This document shows, piece after piece, positions 26,146-34,161 of a stretch of DNA of 43,005 bases (positions within the stretch are counted from its first letter, which is position 1; the number at the start of each line of letters is the position of its first letter). The translations under genes and the position numbers were made by a program. The notes under the pieces are model-generated. The model made no database searches and was not told the DNA's origin. It was given only the letters and a program-made list of their open reading frames with translations. The stretch covers positions 1 to 43,005 of the forward strand of contig JAGCDP010000041.1 of assembly GCA_017651065.1 (NCBI GenBank). The letters are read 5' to 3'. The stretch is from Treponema sp. (GTDB taxonomy: Bacteria; Spirochaetota; Spirochaetia; Treponematales; Treponemataceae).

Positions 26146-27207
26146 TTATTTAGCCTCCTTCTTTGCTACAATCTTATTTTTAAGCTGACTAAGCCATGCT
26201 TTAACTACAGGAGAACCTGCAATTACAATTATGATGATTACGATAGCCTTGTAAGCTTTTACAGCAGTAGAAGAAACCTTCATTGCATAAAGTGTGATTG
26301 TCAAAGCCTGAATAATGTAAGCACCAAGAATTGAACCAGAAAGCTTAAACTTACCGCCGGCAAGAGAGTTACCACCAATAGCAACTGCAAGAATAGCATC
26401 CATTTCAATATCAAGCAGAATTGTTTCATGGTTGATAAGTCCGATACGGCAAACGTTGATAGAACCTGCCATTGTTACACAAACACCAAGAATTACAAAT
26501 ACAGCAAGCTTCCAGATAACCGGATTAATACCGTTAAGCTTTGCAGCTCTTTCATTAATTCCGACAGCCTGAATATAAAGACTGAGTGTTGTCTTTTTCA
26601 AAAGCAGATTTATCAGCACTATGAAAATCACAACTACAATAATTGGAGTTGGAATTGCAATGTGCGGAATAAAACCACCAATGTAAGTAAGCAAAGGACT
26701 GTCAACATTTGGAGTTGCACCACCATTAATCCAGTATGCAATTGGACGACCAGCTGTATACAAAATTAACGAAGCAATCATCGGCTGAATATTGAACTTT
26801 GCAATAAGAATACCATTGAAAAGACAGAACAGAACTGCAACTATACAACCAAGAATCAAACCAAGCAGAATTGTTCCCATATTGATTGAGCCTGCTCTAA
26901 GAATCTTTACAAATACAGCACCTGCAATAGCAGCTGCAGCACCAATGGAAATATCCTGTCCTTTTGTTGCAGAAGTAACGAGTGTCATTCCTATAGAAAG
27001 AATTACAAGCTCAGAAGCACCATTCAAGATACTAATAAGGTTTCCTGAAAGAACGCGGTTTCCCAAGTTATTTTTCATAATAACAATAGAGAAGAAGCTT
27101 GGATCACGAATAAGATTGAAAATTACCAGAATCAACAGAGCTATAATAGGAATAGCAAGCTGAGACTGAAAAAGCTTCTTTACCCAATTTGTAAATTTAT
27201 TAGCCAT
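26146..27207 (-). CDS. Sugar ABC transporter permease (RbsC/YtfT-like), first permease
   Basis: From the chosen ATG it is 353 residues with about nine to ten membrane segments. Family signatures are LVILSIGMTLVTSATKGQDISIGAAAAI and AVAIGGNSLAGGKFKLSGSILGAYI. The start at 27207 has GGGAGG at 27219-27224 and overlaps the ATPase stop by 8 bp; the longer frame to 27228 lies inside the ATPase gene. It belongs to the BPD_transp_2 group that moves pentoses, galactose or galactofuranose; specificity cannot be read here. Confidence 0.9.
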   Translation of the reverse strand: MANKFTNWVKKLFQSQLAIPIIALLILVIFNLIRDPSFFSIVIMKNNLGNRVLSGNLISILNGASELVILSIGMTLVTSATKGQDISIGAAAAIAGAVFVKILRAGSINMGTILLGLILGCIVAVLFCLFNGILIAKFNIQPMIASLILYTAGRPIAYWINGGATPNVDSPLLTYIGGFIPHIAIPTPIIVVVIFIVLINLLLKKTTLSLYIQAVGINERAAKLNGINPVIWKLAVFVILGVCVTMAGSINVCRIGLINHETILLDIEMDAILAVAIGGNSLAGGKFKLSGSILGAYIIQALTITLYAMKVSSTAVKAYKAIVIIIIVIAGSPVVKAWLSQLKNKIVAKKEAK

Positions 27208-28717
27208 TTTGTGCTTTACCTCCCGCAATAGTCTGCATAATTACATCCTGACGCAGCATTTCATCCTTAAGTTCACCAACAATCTTGCGGTCACGCATAA
27301 CGATGAGTCGCTGACATACAGAAAGCATCTCTTCAATTTCTGAAGAAATAAATGTTACACTAACACCTTCTTCTGCAAGCTGGAGTACAAGCTTTTGAAT
27401 TTCAATCTTTGTTCCAACGTCAATACCGCGTGTAGGTTCATCAAGAATAAGGAACTGCGGATGTGTCAAAAGCCAGCGTGCAAGAATAACCTTCTGCTGG
27501 TTACCACCACTAAGAGCTTTAATTGGTGTATCTTTAGAAGCAGTTTTAATCTGAAGTTTTTCAATAAACTCATCTGCAAACTGTTCCTGCTCTGCACGAG
27601 TGAAAGGCTTTGTAAATCCATTCATTACCTGCAATGCAAGAATTATATTTTCGCGTACAGACAAATCCTGGATAATTCCATCACCCTTTCTGTCTTCCGG
27701 AAGATAACCAATTCCGTTTTCCATTGCATCCTTAGGATTTGTGATTTTTACATCCTTACCGTTTACCTTAACCTTTCCGCCTGTTACACGGTCTGCAGCA
27801 AAAATTGCACGAACGCTTTCACTGCGGCCAGAACCAAGAAGACCTGTAAAGCCGTTTACTTCGCCCTTATTAATAAGGAAGTCGAATGGACGAACGCCTT
27901 CTGCACTTGAAAGGCCTTCTGCTTCGTAAACAACTGTTCCGGCACCTGTGTAAGGTCGTTTACTGTTTTTAAGGTTTGTCATATCGTCCATATCTTTACC
28001 AAGCATGGCAGAAATAAGCTTTACGCGAGGAAGATCGGCAATTGCGTATTCGCCAACAAGTTCACCGTTTCGCAAAACAGTAATTTTGTCACAAACCTCA
28101 TAAACCTGTTCAAGGAAGTGTGTAATAAAGATAATTCCAACTCCGTGGCTCTTAAGATCACGCATAAGAGAGAACAAAAGCTCTACTTCGTTTTCATCAA
28201 GAGAAGAAGTTGGTTCATCAAGAATAAGAACCTTACATTCCATATCTACAGCACGTGCAATTGCAACCATCTGCTGTACAGCGATTGAACAGGTTCCAAG
28301 CTGCTGACCAGGCTTTGCTGGTATTTTTAATCTTTCAAGAAGAACCGCAGCAGATTTTTCTTGAGCGCGTCTATTTACAAATTTGTAATTTCCGCGGCCT
28401 ATATACATATTCTCTGCAACAGTAAGATTCGGGCAGAGAGTTATTTCCTGATATACAGTAGCAATACCCAGATTCTGAGCATCTTGTGGAGAACGAATTA
28501 CAGCAGGACCATCTATACCTGCAATTTGAATTTCACCGGCATCCTTTTCATAAACACCGGTAATAACCTTTACCAATGTCGATTTACCAGCTCCGTTCTC
28601 ACCCATGAGCGCGTGAATTTCTCCCTCGCGTAAAGTAAAGTCTACATTCTGAAGAGCCTTTACACCAGGAAATTCCTTGTAGATTCCGCGCATAGATAAA
28701 ACAACATTATTTTCCAT
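27200..28717 (-). CDS. Sugar ABC transporter ATPase with two ATP-binding domains (RbsA/YtfR/MglA-like)
   Basis: The 505-residue tandem ATPase energises the two permeases. The first domain has Walker A GENGAGKST, a degenerate signature (CSIAVQQM) and Walker B VLILDEPTSSLD. The second has a degenerate P-loop (GLLGSGRSES) but an intact signature LSGGNQQKVILARW and Walker B FLILDEPTRGID. That asymmetry is normal for the sugar-importer family. The ATG at 28717 is preceded by AGGAAA; the upstream in-frame start at 28738 lacks a site. A hairpin with a T tract separates it from the binding-protein gene. Confidence 0.94.
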   Translation of the reverse strand: MENNVVLSMRGIYKEFPGVKALQNVDFTLREGEIHALMGENGAGKSTLVKVITGVYEKDAGEIQIAGIDGPAVIRSPQDAQNLGIATVYQEITLCPNLTVAENMYIGRGNYKFVNRRAQEKSAAVLLERLKIPAKPGQQLGTCSIAVQQMVAIARAVDMECKVLILDEPTSSLDENEVELLFSLMRDLKSHGVGIIFITHFLEQVYEVCDKITVLRNGELVGEYAIADLPRVKLISAMLGKDMDDMTNLKNSKRPYTGAGTVVYEAEGLSSAEGVRPFDFLINKGEVNGFTGLLGSGRSESVRAIFAADRVTGGKVKVNGKDVKITNPKDAMENGIGYLPEDRKGDGIIQDLSVRENIILALQVMNGFTKPFTRAEQEQFADEFIEKLQIKTASKDTPIKALSGGNQQKVILARWLLTHPQFLILDEPTRGIDVGTKIEIQKLVLQLAEEGVSVTFISSEIEEMLSVCQRLIVMRDRKIVGELKDEMLRQDVIMQTIAGGKAQNG

Positions 28718-28740
28718 AATATTTCCTAAATAACACATCT

Positions 28741-28775
28741 AAAAAAAGCGGCGTAAAGTTTTTTCTTTACGCCGC
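28741..28775 (-). terminator. Intra-operon terminator/attenuator after the binding-protein gene
   Basis: GCGGCGTAAAG (28748-28758) and CTTTACGCCGC (28765-28775) form a perfect 11-bp stem with a 6-nt loop, followed on the minus strand by seven T residues (28747-28741). It lies 25 bp after the binding-protein stop and just before the ATPase start. Partial termination here would give more binding protein than transporter, as is common in sugar ABC operons. Confidence 0.85.
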
Positions 28776-28800
28776 AATGTTTTACAAGAACGATATGATA

Positions 28801-29724
28801 TTAGATACCATACTTAGCAACATCAGCCTTTGTGATTGTCTTAGCATCAAATCCTTTTTCTTCGTTTACGAATTTCTTTGTCTTGATGCCTGTCTTAATC
28901 ATGTTGTCGATGATTGCAGCCTGGAATGGAGAACACTGTCCATCATAGTTCCAGTTACCCTTTACGAGTTCTTCCAAAGCCCATGTGTTGCAGTCAAATC
29001 CCATAACGATTACTTTTCCGTTTACACCATGTGTAATACCAGCTTCGTCAAGAGCAGCAACTGCACCCTTAGCCATACCATCGTTTTCAGCATAGATTAC
29101 GTTGAAATCTTCACCAGAGTTGATAACAGCCTGAACGATCTTCTTAGCTTCAGCTTCGTCCCATGTAGCTGTCTGCTGAACAACCTTTGTCATTGTTCCC
29201 TTAGCAAATTCAGCATCCAAAGCAGCTGTACGTCCAATCTGAGCATCAGATCCCATAGCACCCTGAATATGGATTACTTTGTATTCTTTGAGGTTCTGAG
29301 CCTTGAGCCAGTTTACAGCAGTTGTTCCTTCTTTAGCCATGTCTGAAACTACAGCAGCTTCATACAAGTCATCAGAAACATTGATCATACGGTCAAAAAG
29401 GAATACTTTTACACCGTTAGCTTTTGCCTGTTTAAGAACAGATTCCCAACCGTCAGTTGCAGCAGCAGAAATAAGAAGATAATCAACACCGTCTGTAATG
29501 AACTGAGAAGCAGCATTCAACTGTTCATCGTTCTTAAGGCTGTAGTATGTCTTAACTGAGTAGCCGTTCTTCTTTGTGAATACAGCTTCAAAGTCCTTAA
29601 CATTTGCAGCACGATATCCAGATTCTGAAGGTGGATTGTTTACAATACCAACTTTAATTTTTGGTGCAGCAAACAAGCTTACTGCAACAAATGCCATTGC
29701 CAAAACAGATACAATTTTTTTCAT
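28801..29724 (-). CDS. Periplasmic sugar-binding protein of the ABC transporter (YtfQ/RbsB-like)
   Basis: The 307-residue protein has a cleavable signal peptide (MKKIVSVLAMAFVAVSLFA then APKIKVG) and a type-1 binding fold: KVGIVNNPPSESGYR, GWESVLKQAKANGVKVFLFDRMI, NVIYAENDGMAKGAVAAL and VIMGFDCNTWALEEL. It captures a sugar for the permeases encoded downstream. The ATG follows AGGAGG. It heads the operon and should be its most abundant product because of the terminator after it. The GWESVL and DR motifs parallel those of the anchored sensor, supporting the same or a similar ligand. Confidence 0.92.
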   Translation of the reverse strand: MKKIVSVLAMAFVAVSLFAAPKIKVGIVNNPPSESGYRAANVKDFEAVFTKKNGYSVKTYYSLKNDEQLNAASQFITDGVDYLLISAAATDGWESVLKQAKANGVKVFLFDRMINVSDDLYEAAVVSDMAKEGTTAVNWLKAQNLKEYKVIHIQGAMGSDAQIGRTAALDAEFAKGTMTKVVQQTATWDEAEAKKIVQAVINSGEDFNVIYAENDGMAKGAVAALDEAGITHGVNGKVIVMGFDCNTWALEELVKGNWNYDGQCSPFQAAIIDNMIKTGIKTKKFVNEEKGFDAKTITKADVAKYGI

Positions 29725-29892
29725 CTAGTTTTCCTCCTAATAGATGTTTTTTATTGTTTTATGGTTTGATAATAAAACGAGGAAACCGATTTTTGAATGC
29801 AATTATTTAGGAATTTATTTTGAAATTTTTAGGAAATAGGGAAAATTACCTATACAAAATTTTTGAATTGTCGATTTTTTACGGAAAAAGGT

Positions 29893-30732
29893 TTAAATAT
29901 TTCCACCAAATGAAATATCAAAGTGTGCGCAGATTGACTTGTATTTTTCTTGTTCCAAAAGGCTGTCTGGAGATGTTATGTAGAGTTGTGCAGGTTGCGG
30001 TGTCTGAGCCCCCTGTGGTCCCTGAGCCTGTCGAAGGGCCTCATAAGATCGAAGGGCCCTCACCTTTATCATCTGTCTCACAACCCCATCAACAGAATCT
30101 ACAATTTGAATTGGTCCTTCTGCGTGTGGTCCATGGGCCACCTTTTCAAACACATCCTTTATATTCAAAAAGTGAGTACACCCAAGAATTATAACGTCAC
30201 AATTCTGCCGGCAGAAAAAATCTATTGCAGGACGCACTGCTTCTTCCAGTTCAGTTTCTGTTGCAGAAAAGCCCTTTTCTTCTATAAAAGAAATAAGAGC
30301 TGCATCTGGCCGCATTATAAGTTCACAGTCATCTGCAAATTGATTTTTAAGTTCAATATTATATGGATTTTCGCAGGTAGATTTTGAAGCAATTAAACCT
30401 ATTCTTTTTTTCTGTGAAACTGTTGCAGCAAGCTTAATTGCAGGAACTGTCCCCACAAACTGAACCTGCGGAAACTTCTTGCGCAAAACTTCAAGTGCAT
30501 TTACAGAAATTGTATTACATGCAAGCACAATTACAGCCGGATCAAAACGTTTACAGATTTTTTCAACAACAGCAGTTACGCATTTAACAACTTCATCATG
30601 AGACTTTTCGCCATAAGGAAAGTTTTTATTGTCGGCAACATAGACACACGAAGCACCAGGCTCCTTTTCTAAAAGAGCTGTCATATAAGGAATTCCGCCT
30701 ACTCCACTGTCTATGAATACAAAATCTGTCAT
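29893..30732 (-). CDS. murI: Glutamate racemase with an in-frame repeat insertion
   Basis: Makes D-glutamate for peptidoglycan in the cytoplasm. The 279-residue protein keeps DSGVGG (8-13), YVADNKNFPYG, catalytic Cys72 (ACNT) and Cys185 with His187 (GCTHF). Residues of about 225-242 are not typical of the family: ALRQAQGPQGA (232-242) is the translation of a family B repeat also found in the neighbouring zinc-ribbon gene, and the preceding RALRSYE comes from a partial duplicate. The native strand QLYITSPDSLLEQ resumes after it, so the insertion falls between helix and strand near the C-terminus, away from both cysteines, and the enzyme is probably active. The ATG follows AGGATT. It lies 15 bp downstream of the zinc-ribbon gene. 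Confidence 0.93.
   Translation of the reverse strand: MTDFVFIDSGVGGIPYMTALLEKEPGASCVYVADNKNFPYGEKSHDEVVKCVTAVVEKICKRFDPAVIVLACNTISVNALEVLRKKFPQVQFVGTVPAIKLAATVSQKKRIGLIASKSTCENPYNIELKNQFADDCELIMRPDAALISFIEEKGFSATETELEEAVRPAIDFFCRQNCDVIILGCTHFLNIKDVFEKVAHGPHAEGPIQIVDSVDGVVRQMIKVRALRSYEALRQAQGPQGAQTPQPAQLYITSPDSLLEQEKYKSICAHFDISFGGNI
30008..30059. repeat. Dispersed repeat, family B, inside murI (one full, one partial unit)
   Basis: The 32-bp unit at 30008-30039 (core GGTCCCTGAGCCTGTCGAAG) is identical to 30809-30840, about 0.8 kb away in the next gene. A second TCGAAGGGCC occurs at 30050-30059. The reading frame is kept. Confidence 0.85.
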
Positions 30733-30747
30733 ATTTAATCCTGAAAA

Positions 30748-31047
30748 TCAGTCTCCGAAAAGTGCGTTAAAAGCGTTACGTGCTTCAGAAGCCTTGTCAC
30801 TGCCGGATGCCCCCTGTGGTCCCTGAGCCTGTCGAAGGGCTGTAGACACCCTAAAATAATCACAAAAGTTACTTCTTTCCTTATCAGTAACCATATCTGC
30901 AGAGCTTTCACGGCAATCGTTATGTGCGCCGCTTTCGTAAAAATCACATCCGCGGCAAACATGTAAATCTGCATGACAAAGCGGACATTCATCGCTACGA
31001 ACCGGTTTTTCAATAGAAATTTCTTTTTTACATTTCCAGCAAATCAT
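30748..31047 (-). CDS. Small zinc-ribbon protein with an in-frame repeat insertion
   Basis: The 99-residue protein has several Cys pairs: CWKC (3-6), CPLC with His25 (21-25) and CRGC (31-34), then NDC and FCDYF, suggesting one or two zinc knuckles. The function is not recognised; similar short Cys-rich proteins are conserved in treponemes as far as I recall. Residues 70-80 (ALRQAQGPQGA) come from a family B repeat and are identical to the insert in MurI. The C-terminal KASEARNAFNALFGD looks native. I chose the ATG at 31047 because the longer frame to 31161 overlaps the divergent promoter and start of the next gene. TATCAT ends 6 nt before the ATG with no Shine-Dalgarno. Confidence 0.7.
   Translation of the reverse strand: MICWKCKKEISIEKPVRSDECPLCHADLHVCRGCDFYESGAHNDCRESSADMVTDKERSNFCDYFRVSTALRQAQGPQGASGSDKASEARNAFNALFGD
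30809..30840. repeat. Dispersed repeat, family B, inside the zinc-ribbon gene
   Basis: A 32-bp sequence identical to the copy in murI at 30008-30039 and read in the same frame, giving the same 11-residue peptide in two adjacent, unrelated proteins. Confidence 0.85.
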
Positions 31048-31049
31048 AG

Positions 31050-31078
31050 TTGAATGATACACCTTTTCACTATAAAAT
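31050..31078 (+). promoter_or_regulatory. Sigma-70 promoter for the pentapeptide-like gene, close to the ATG
   Basis: TTGAAT (31050-31055), 17-bp spacer, TAAAAT (31073-31078). The ATG at 31088 follows after 9 nt, so the leader would be about 2-3 nt. Confidence 0.5.
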
Positions 31079-31087
31079 AAAAGAGAT

Positions 31088-31753
31088 ATGTTTAAAGAAA
31101 ATCCTTGCCTTGTAAGACACTGCCGGAACAACGCGCTTTCGACCTTTGACAAAGACGGCAACCTTACAGAAGAAAAAAGCTACTGCCTCGACCATATTCC
31201 AGACCCTGGAAAACTTAAGCAGGAAATCTACAATTACATAAGATCTAACAAAAAAATTATAGGCCTATGTGCAAGCGGCTTGATTTTTCAGGATATTGAT
31301 TTTTCGAACAAAGAATTCTACGGCTGCAATTTTCATCACTGCACCTTTACAAATATCCACGCAGAAAATGTTTTGACCCACATGTGCATTTTTGATTTTG
31401 CAGTTTTCAACGACTGTTCATTTATTAAATCAGATTCAATGTTTACATCTTTTTCGGGCAGCACATTTTTCCATACCTTGTTTACTTCGAGCGATATGAT
31501 TCAGGATAACTTTAACGGAATAAAGGCCTACCAGTCTTCTTTTGATGATTCAGACCTTTTTAATTCCCGATTCATTATGGCATCGCTTGTAGATACTTCA
31601 ATGCAAAACTGTAACTTAAAACACACTCTTTTTTATAATTCAGAAAGAACAAATGTTTCTTTTAAGATGTCTAATACACGTGAAGCACTTTTTGACAAAC
31701 AGGGAAGCGCACTTCAGAAAGGCGAAAAAGGAACTCAGGGAGGTCATGAATGA
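31088..31753 (+). CDS. Pentapeptide-repeat-like protein with an N-terminal Cys/His segment
   Basis: The 221-residue protein has an N-terminal Cys/His segment (CLVRHC at 7-12 and YCLDH at about 32-36) that could bind zinc. From about residue 60 it has an irregular five-residue periodicity of the pentapeptide-repeat type, with F or L at the centre: IDFSNKEFYGCNFHHCTFTNI, then CIFDFAVFNDCSF and later SSFDDSDLFNSRF and CNLKHTLFYNSERTNVSF. Such domains form a right-handed beta-helix, but the specific role is unknown. The stop overlaps the next gene as ATGA, so it forms a two-gene operon with the metallo-beta-lactamase-fold protein. No signal peptide, so cytoplasmic. Confidence 0.75.
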   Translation: MFKENPCLVRHCRNNALSTFDKDGNLTEEKSYCLDHIPDPGKLKQEIYNYIRSNKKIIGLCASGLIFQDIDFSNKEFYGCNFHHCTFTNIHAENVLTHMCIFDFAVFNDCSFIKSDSMFTSFSGSTFFHTLFTSSDMIQDNFNGIKAYQSSFDDSDLFNSRFIMASLVDTSMQNCNLKHTLFYNSERTNVSFKMSNTREALFDKQGSALQKGEKGTQGGHE

Positions 31754-32307
31754 AAGTTTATTTCCATCTGAACCTTAAAGGCTTTTCAAACTGTTATGTA
31801 GTTGTAAACGAAAAAGCAAAAGAAGCAATTATAATTGATCCTGGAAAAATTACCGAAGGAATGATTTCGCAGATAGAAAATGAAAACTTAAAGCTTTCGG
31901 CAGTTCTTATTACTCATAACCACGGAAGCCATGTAGACGGCATTAAAACCTTAAGAAAGATTTACAATCCAAAAATATATGCAGCAGACTGGGAAGTTGC
32001 AAAGAACGACACAAATGTTCTTATGGGCGACGGAAAAATCCGTGTTGCAAAAATGAATGTCCGCTTTACTACAATTCCTGGTCACACAGCCGATTCAATT
32101 GTTTATGGAATAGGAAACCTTTTGTTCACAGGCGATGTTCTTTTTGCCGGTTCAATGGGAAGCACAAACTCAAGCTATTCAGAATTTATTTTAAGAACGA
32201 ATATAGAAAATCATATTTTTTCACAGCAGGACGGAGTTGTATTAATGCCGGGCCACGGGCCTCCTACAACACTTGAAGCTGCCAGAATGTTTTTGATTAA
32301 CGGTTAA
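31750..32307 (+). CDS. Metallo-beta-lactamase-fold hydrolase (glyoxalase II-like) lacking the usual metal Asp
   Basis: The 185-residue single-domain protein shows the fold's motifs: IIIDPG near 28, the H-x-H motif THNHGSHVDG (His56, His58, His61), GHTADSIVY (His near 112), FTGDVLFAGSMG (Asp near 126) and PGHGPPTT (last His). The usual HxHxDH has Ser60 in place of Asp, so the second metal site is altered. Length and the GDVLFAGSMGS element resemble small glyoxalase II-like hydrolases. The reaction is not determined; with the change it may bind one metal or have a shifted function. It overlaps the convergent metallopeptidase gene by 11 bp. Confidence 0.85.
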   Translation: MKVYFHLNLKGFSNCYVVVNEKAKEAIIIDPGKITEGMISQIENENLKLSAVLITHNHGSHVDGIKTLRKIYNPKIYAADWEVAKNDTNVLMGDGKIRVAKMNVRFTTIPGHTADSIVYGIGNLLFTGDVLFAGSMGSTNSSYSEFILRTNIENHIFSQQDGVVLMPGHGPPTTLEAARMFLING

Positions 32308-34099
32308 TAAGTGCAACATTTCCGCCGCTTATTCCGTAAACATCATAAACATAATCGTTCAAAATAATTGCCGCATCCTCAAAACCTTTTGCATTTGTAT
32401 CACGTATATATTGCGAAAGAACTGGTGTAAATGACCATACAGACCACAGGTTTGTTCTTCCAACAAAATATTCAGGAACATCCTTAAGGCGCTGCTGAAG
32501 AATATATGCCATAAACTCATTATGCATAAGGTATTCATCTTCAATGTCGTAGCCAAGCCCTGTCTGAGATTCAAAAAAGTCTAAAAGGAACTGGCGTGAA
32601 TCTGGATCAAAAGTATAATAAACAGCTGCAACAAAATTACGGAAATCTTCATCGCGGAAGAACAATGTATGCCAGGCTTCATGTGCTAACAGCTTTGCGC
32701 GGAGTGCTGCATCAGATTCACGCGAAATTGAAACAATACCACCCTCACTTGCTTTTACATAATCTCCGTCTTGAATCAAAAGTCCGTTTACAATAAGGAT
32801 TTTTTTAAGAGTCTGCTCTGCCTCGTTCAAAGGAAAGTTTTCTTCTGTTGCTTTATTAAAGAATGCGGCAAGAGAATCTGCAGAATAGTCGTGGGCATTG
32901 TAACCGTGCTTGTCTGCCAGAACTTCATCGCTCCAGAGCTTTCCTTTATAACCACGCTTTTCTACAAAATATGCAAGCCTGCGGAAAAAATCATTTTGAA
33001 TATCGTAATCAAGAATATCGAACAAAAGGATGCCTGGATATCTGTCCCATTCATAAACTTCATATTCTTTTACGCGCCAGTTTTTCTGATTGTAATTAAG
33101 AATTAATCCAGGGTCTGTACGCACTGCTTTATATTGATCAGTTACAGGAACACTCTGAAGTAAAAATGATGTAATACATTCGGCGTTTTCAGAAAACTCT
33201 GCATTACTGAACGGACTCTTTAGTGAAGCCGAAGGAAATTCAAGCTTTGAAACATTTGCAGAATTTTTTATATAAAGCTTTTCACCGCCAATGCTCAACT
33301 TAACAGTCTTTCCTTTTAATTCTTCATCATTATTTAAAGTAAGAATGTATTGAGGCATATTTGCATTAAGCGTATTTTGAACAGGAAAAGCAAGAGAAGC
33401 TCCCGAAAAATCTACAGAAGTATTCTGGAAATTTACAATTCCACCGTTTGAAGAAAATCCGTAAAAACTTATTTCCTGAGTAAGGTCAAAACCAATTAAA
33501 GTAGGAGCTGCACATGCACTTACAATCTGACAGGCAACACTTGAGTTTATAAAAAATCCTGTTGGAAGGAAATTTTCAAAATGCTCTGATTTTGGAATTG
33601 CCATAGAAAAATCTACAATAACAGGTTCATTATTCTGATAAGAAAGCTTTTTACTAAGATCTGCATAAACAGAAATTTTTGTATTAAGCGGTTCCTTAAG
33701 CTTTCCGTTTTTGTCAAAGTCATCTGAATAAAGAATGCCAAAATTAAACGGCAGCTCTGTTCCTGTTGTAAGAAGTTCTTTTTGATTGGCTGTCGGAGTG
33801 AACTTTATACGGATAACAAGTGCAGAACTTTGATTGTCTTGATATACCTGGAAAAATAAATCTTTTTGATTCTGGTTAAATGCAAATTGAGCATGACCTT
33901 TTTCCTTTATAATTCCAGTGTGTGCAAACTTATTTTTTGAAATTAAATTTTCCTGTGAATCAGAAATTGTTGAAGATAATCTTACGTTTGAAGTTCTTTG
34001 ATTTTTTATACAGAGAATTGTTGTGAATCCTGCAAGCAATACAGCCAGGATAATACATATAATTGTTATATTTTTCTTTGTAAAAAATTTAATTTTCAT
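32297..34099 (-). CDS. Membrane-anchored HExxH metallopeptidase-like protein
   Basis: From the chosen ATG it is 600 residues: basic N-terminus, one membrane segment (about 11-30: ITIICIILAVLLAGFTTIL), a large beta-rich extracytoplasmic part and a C-terminal helical domain. The latter has LLAHEAWHTLFF (HExxH at about 473-477) and, about 50 residues later, YLMHNEFMAY, whose Glu or His could be the third zinc ligand. This arrangement suggests a zincin protease, but I do not recognise the family. The start has AGGTG 7 nt upstream; the longer frame to 34153 lies above the TATAGT promoter. The 3' end overlaps the MBL-fold gene by 11 bp. Confidence 0.65.
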   Translation of the reverse strand: MKIKFFTKKNITIICIILAVLLAGFTTILCIKNQRTSNVRLSSTISDSQENLISKNKFAHTGIIKEKGHAQFAFNQNQKDLFFQVYQDNQSSALVIRIKFTPTANQKELLTTGTELPFNFGILYSDDFDKNGKLKEPLNTKISVYADLSKKLSYQNNEPVIVDFSMAIPKSEHFENFLPTGFFINSSVACQIVSACAAPTLIGFDLTQEISFYGFSSNGGIVNFQNTSVDFSGASLAFPVQNTLNANMPQYILTLNNDEELKGKTVKLSIGGEKLYIKNSANVSKLEFPSASLKSPFSNAEFSENAECITSFLLQSVPVTDQYKAVRTDPGLILNYNQKNWRVKEYEVYEWDRYPGILLFDILDYDIQNDFFRRLAYFVEKRGYKGKLWSDEVLADKHGYNAHDYSADSLAAFFNKATEENFPLNEAEQTLKKILIVNGLLIQDGDYVKASEGGIVSISRESDAALRAKLLAHEAWHTLFFRDEDFRNFVAAVYYTFDPDSRQFLLDFFESQTGLGYDIEDEYLMHNEFMAYILQQRLKDVPEYFVGRTNLWSVWSFTPVLSQYIRDTNAKGFEDAAIILNDYVYDVYGISGGNVALINR

Positions 34100-34121
34100 T
34101 TTTTGCACCTGTTTATATAAG

Positions 34122-34130
34122 ACTATACCA
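34122..34130 (-). promoter_or_regulatory. Extended -10 promoter element for the metallopeptidase gene
   Basis: The minus strand reads TGG then TATAGT (34127-34122), 22 nt before the ATG, leaving a leader that includes AGGTG. This contrasts with the leaderless geometry of other genes here. Confidence 0.4.
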
Positions 34131-34161
34131 TTTTCTATAAAAAAAATATACAATTAAAATA

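Noticed and set aside
28360..28385. Missing Walker A in the second ATPase half as a sign of gene decay
   Set aside because: Degenerate motifs in one half are normal in RbsA/MglA-type tandem ATPases.
30735..31013. Alternative 92-residue minus-strand frame over the zinc-ribbon gene
   Set aside because: It reads the same DNA and family B repeat in another frame (FDRLRDHRG), lacks the organised CxxC pairs and overlaps the better frame.
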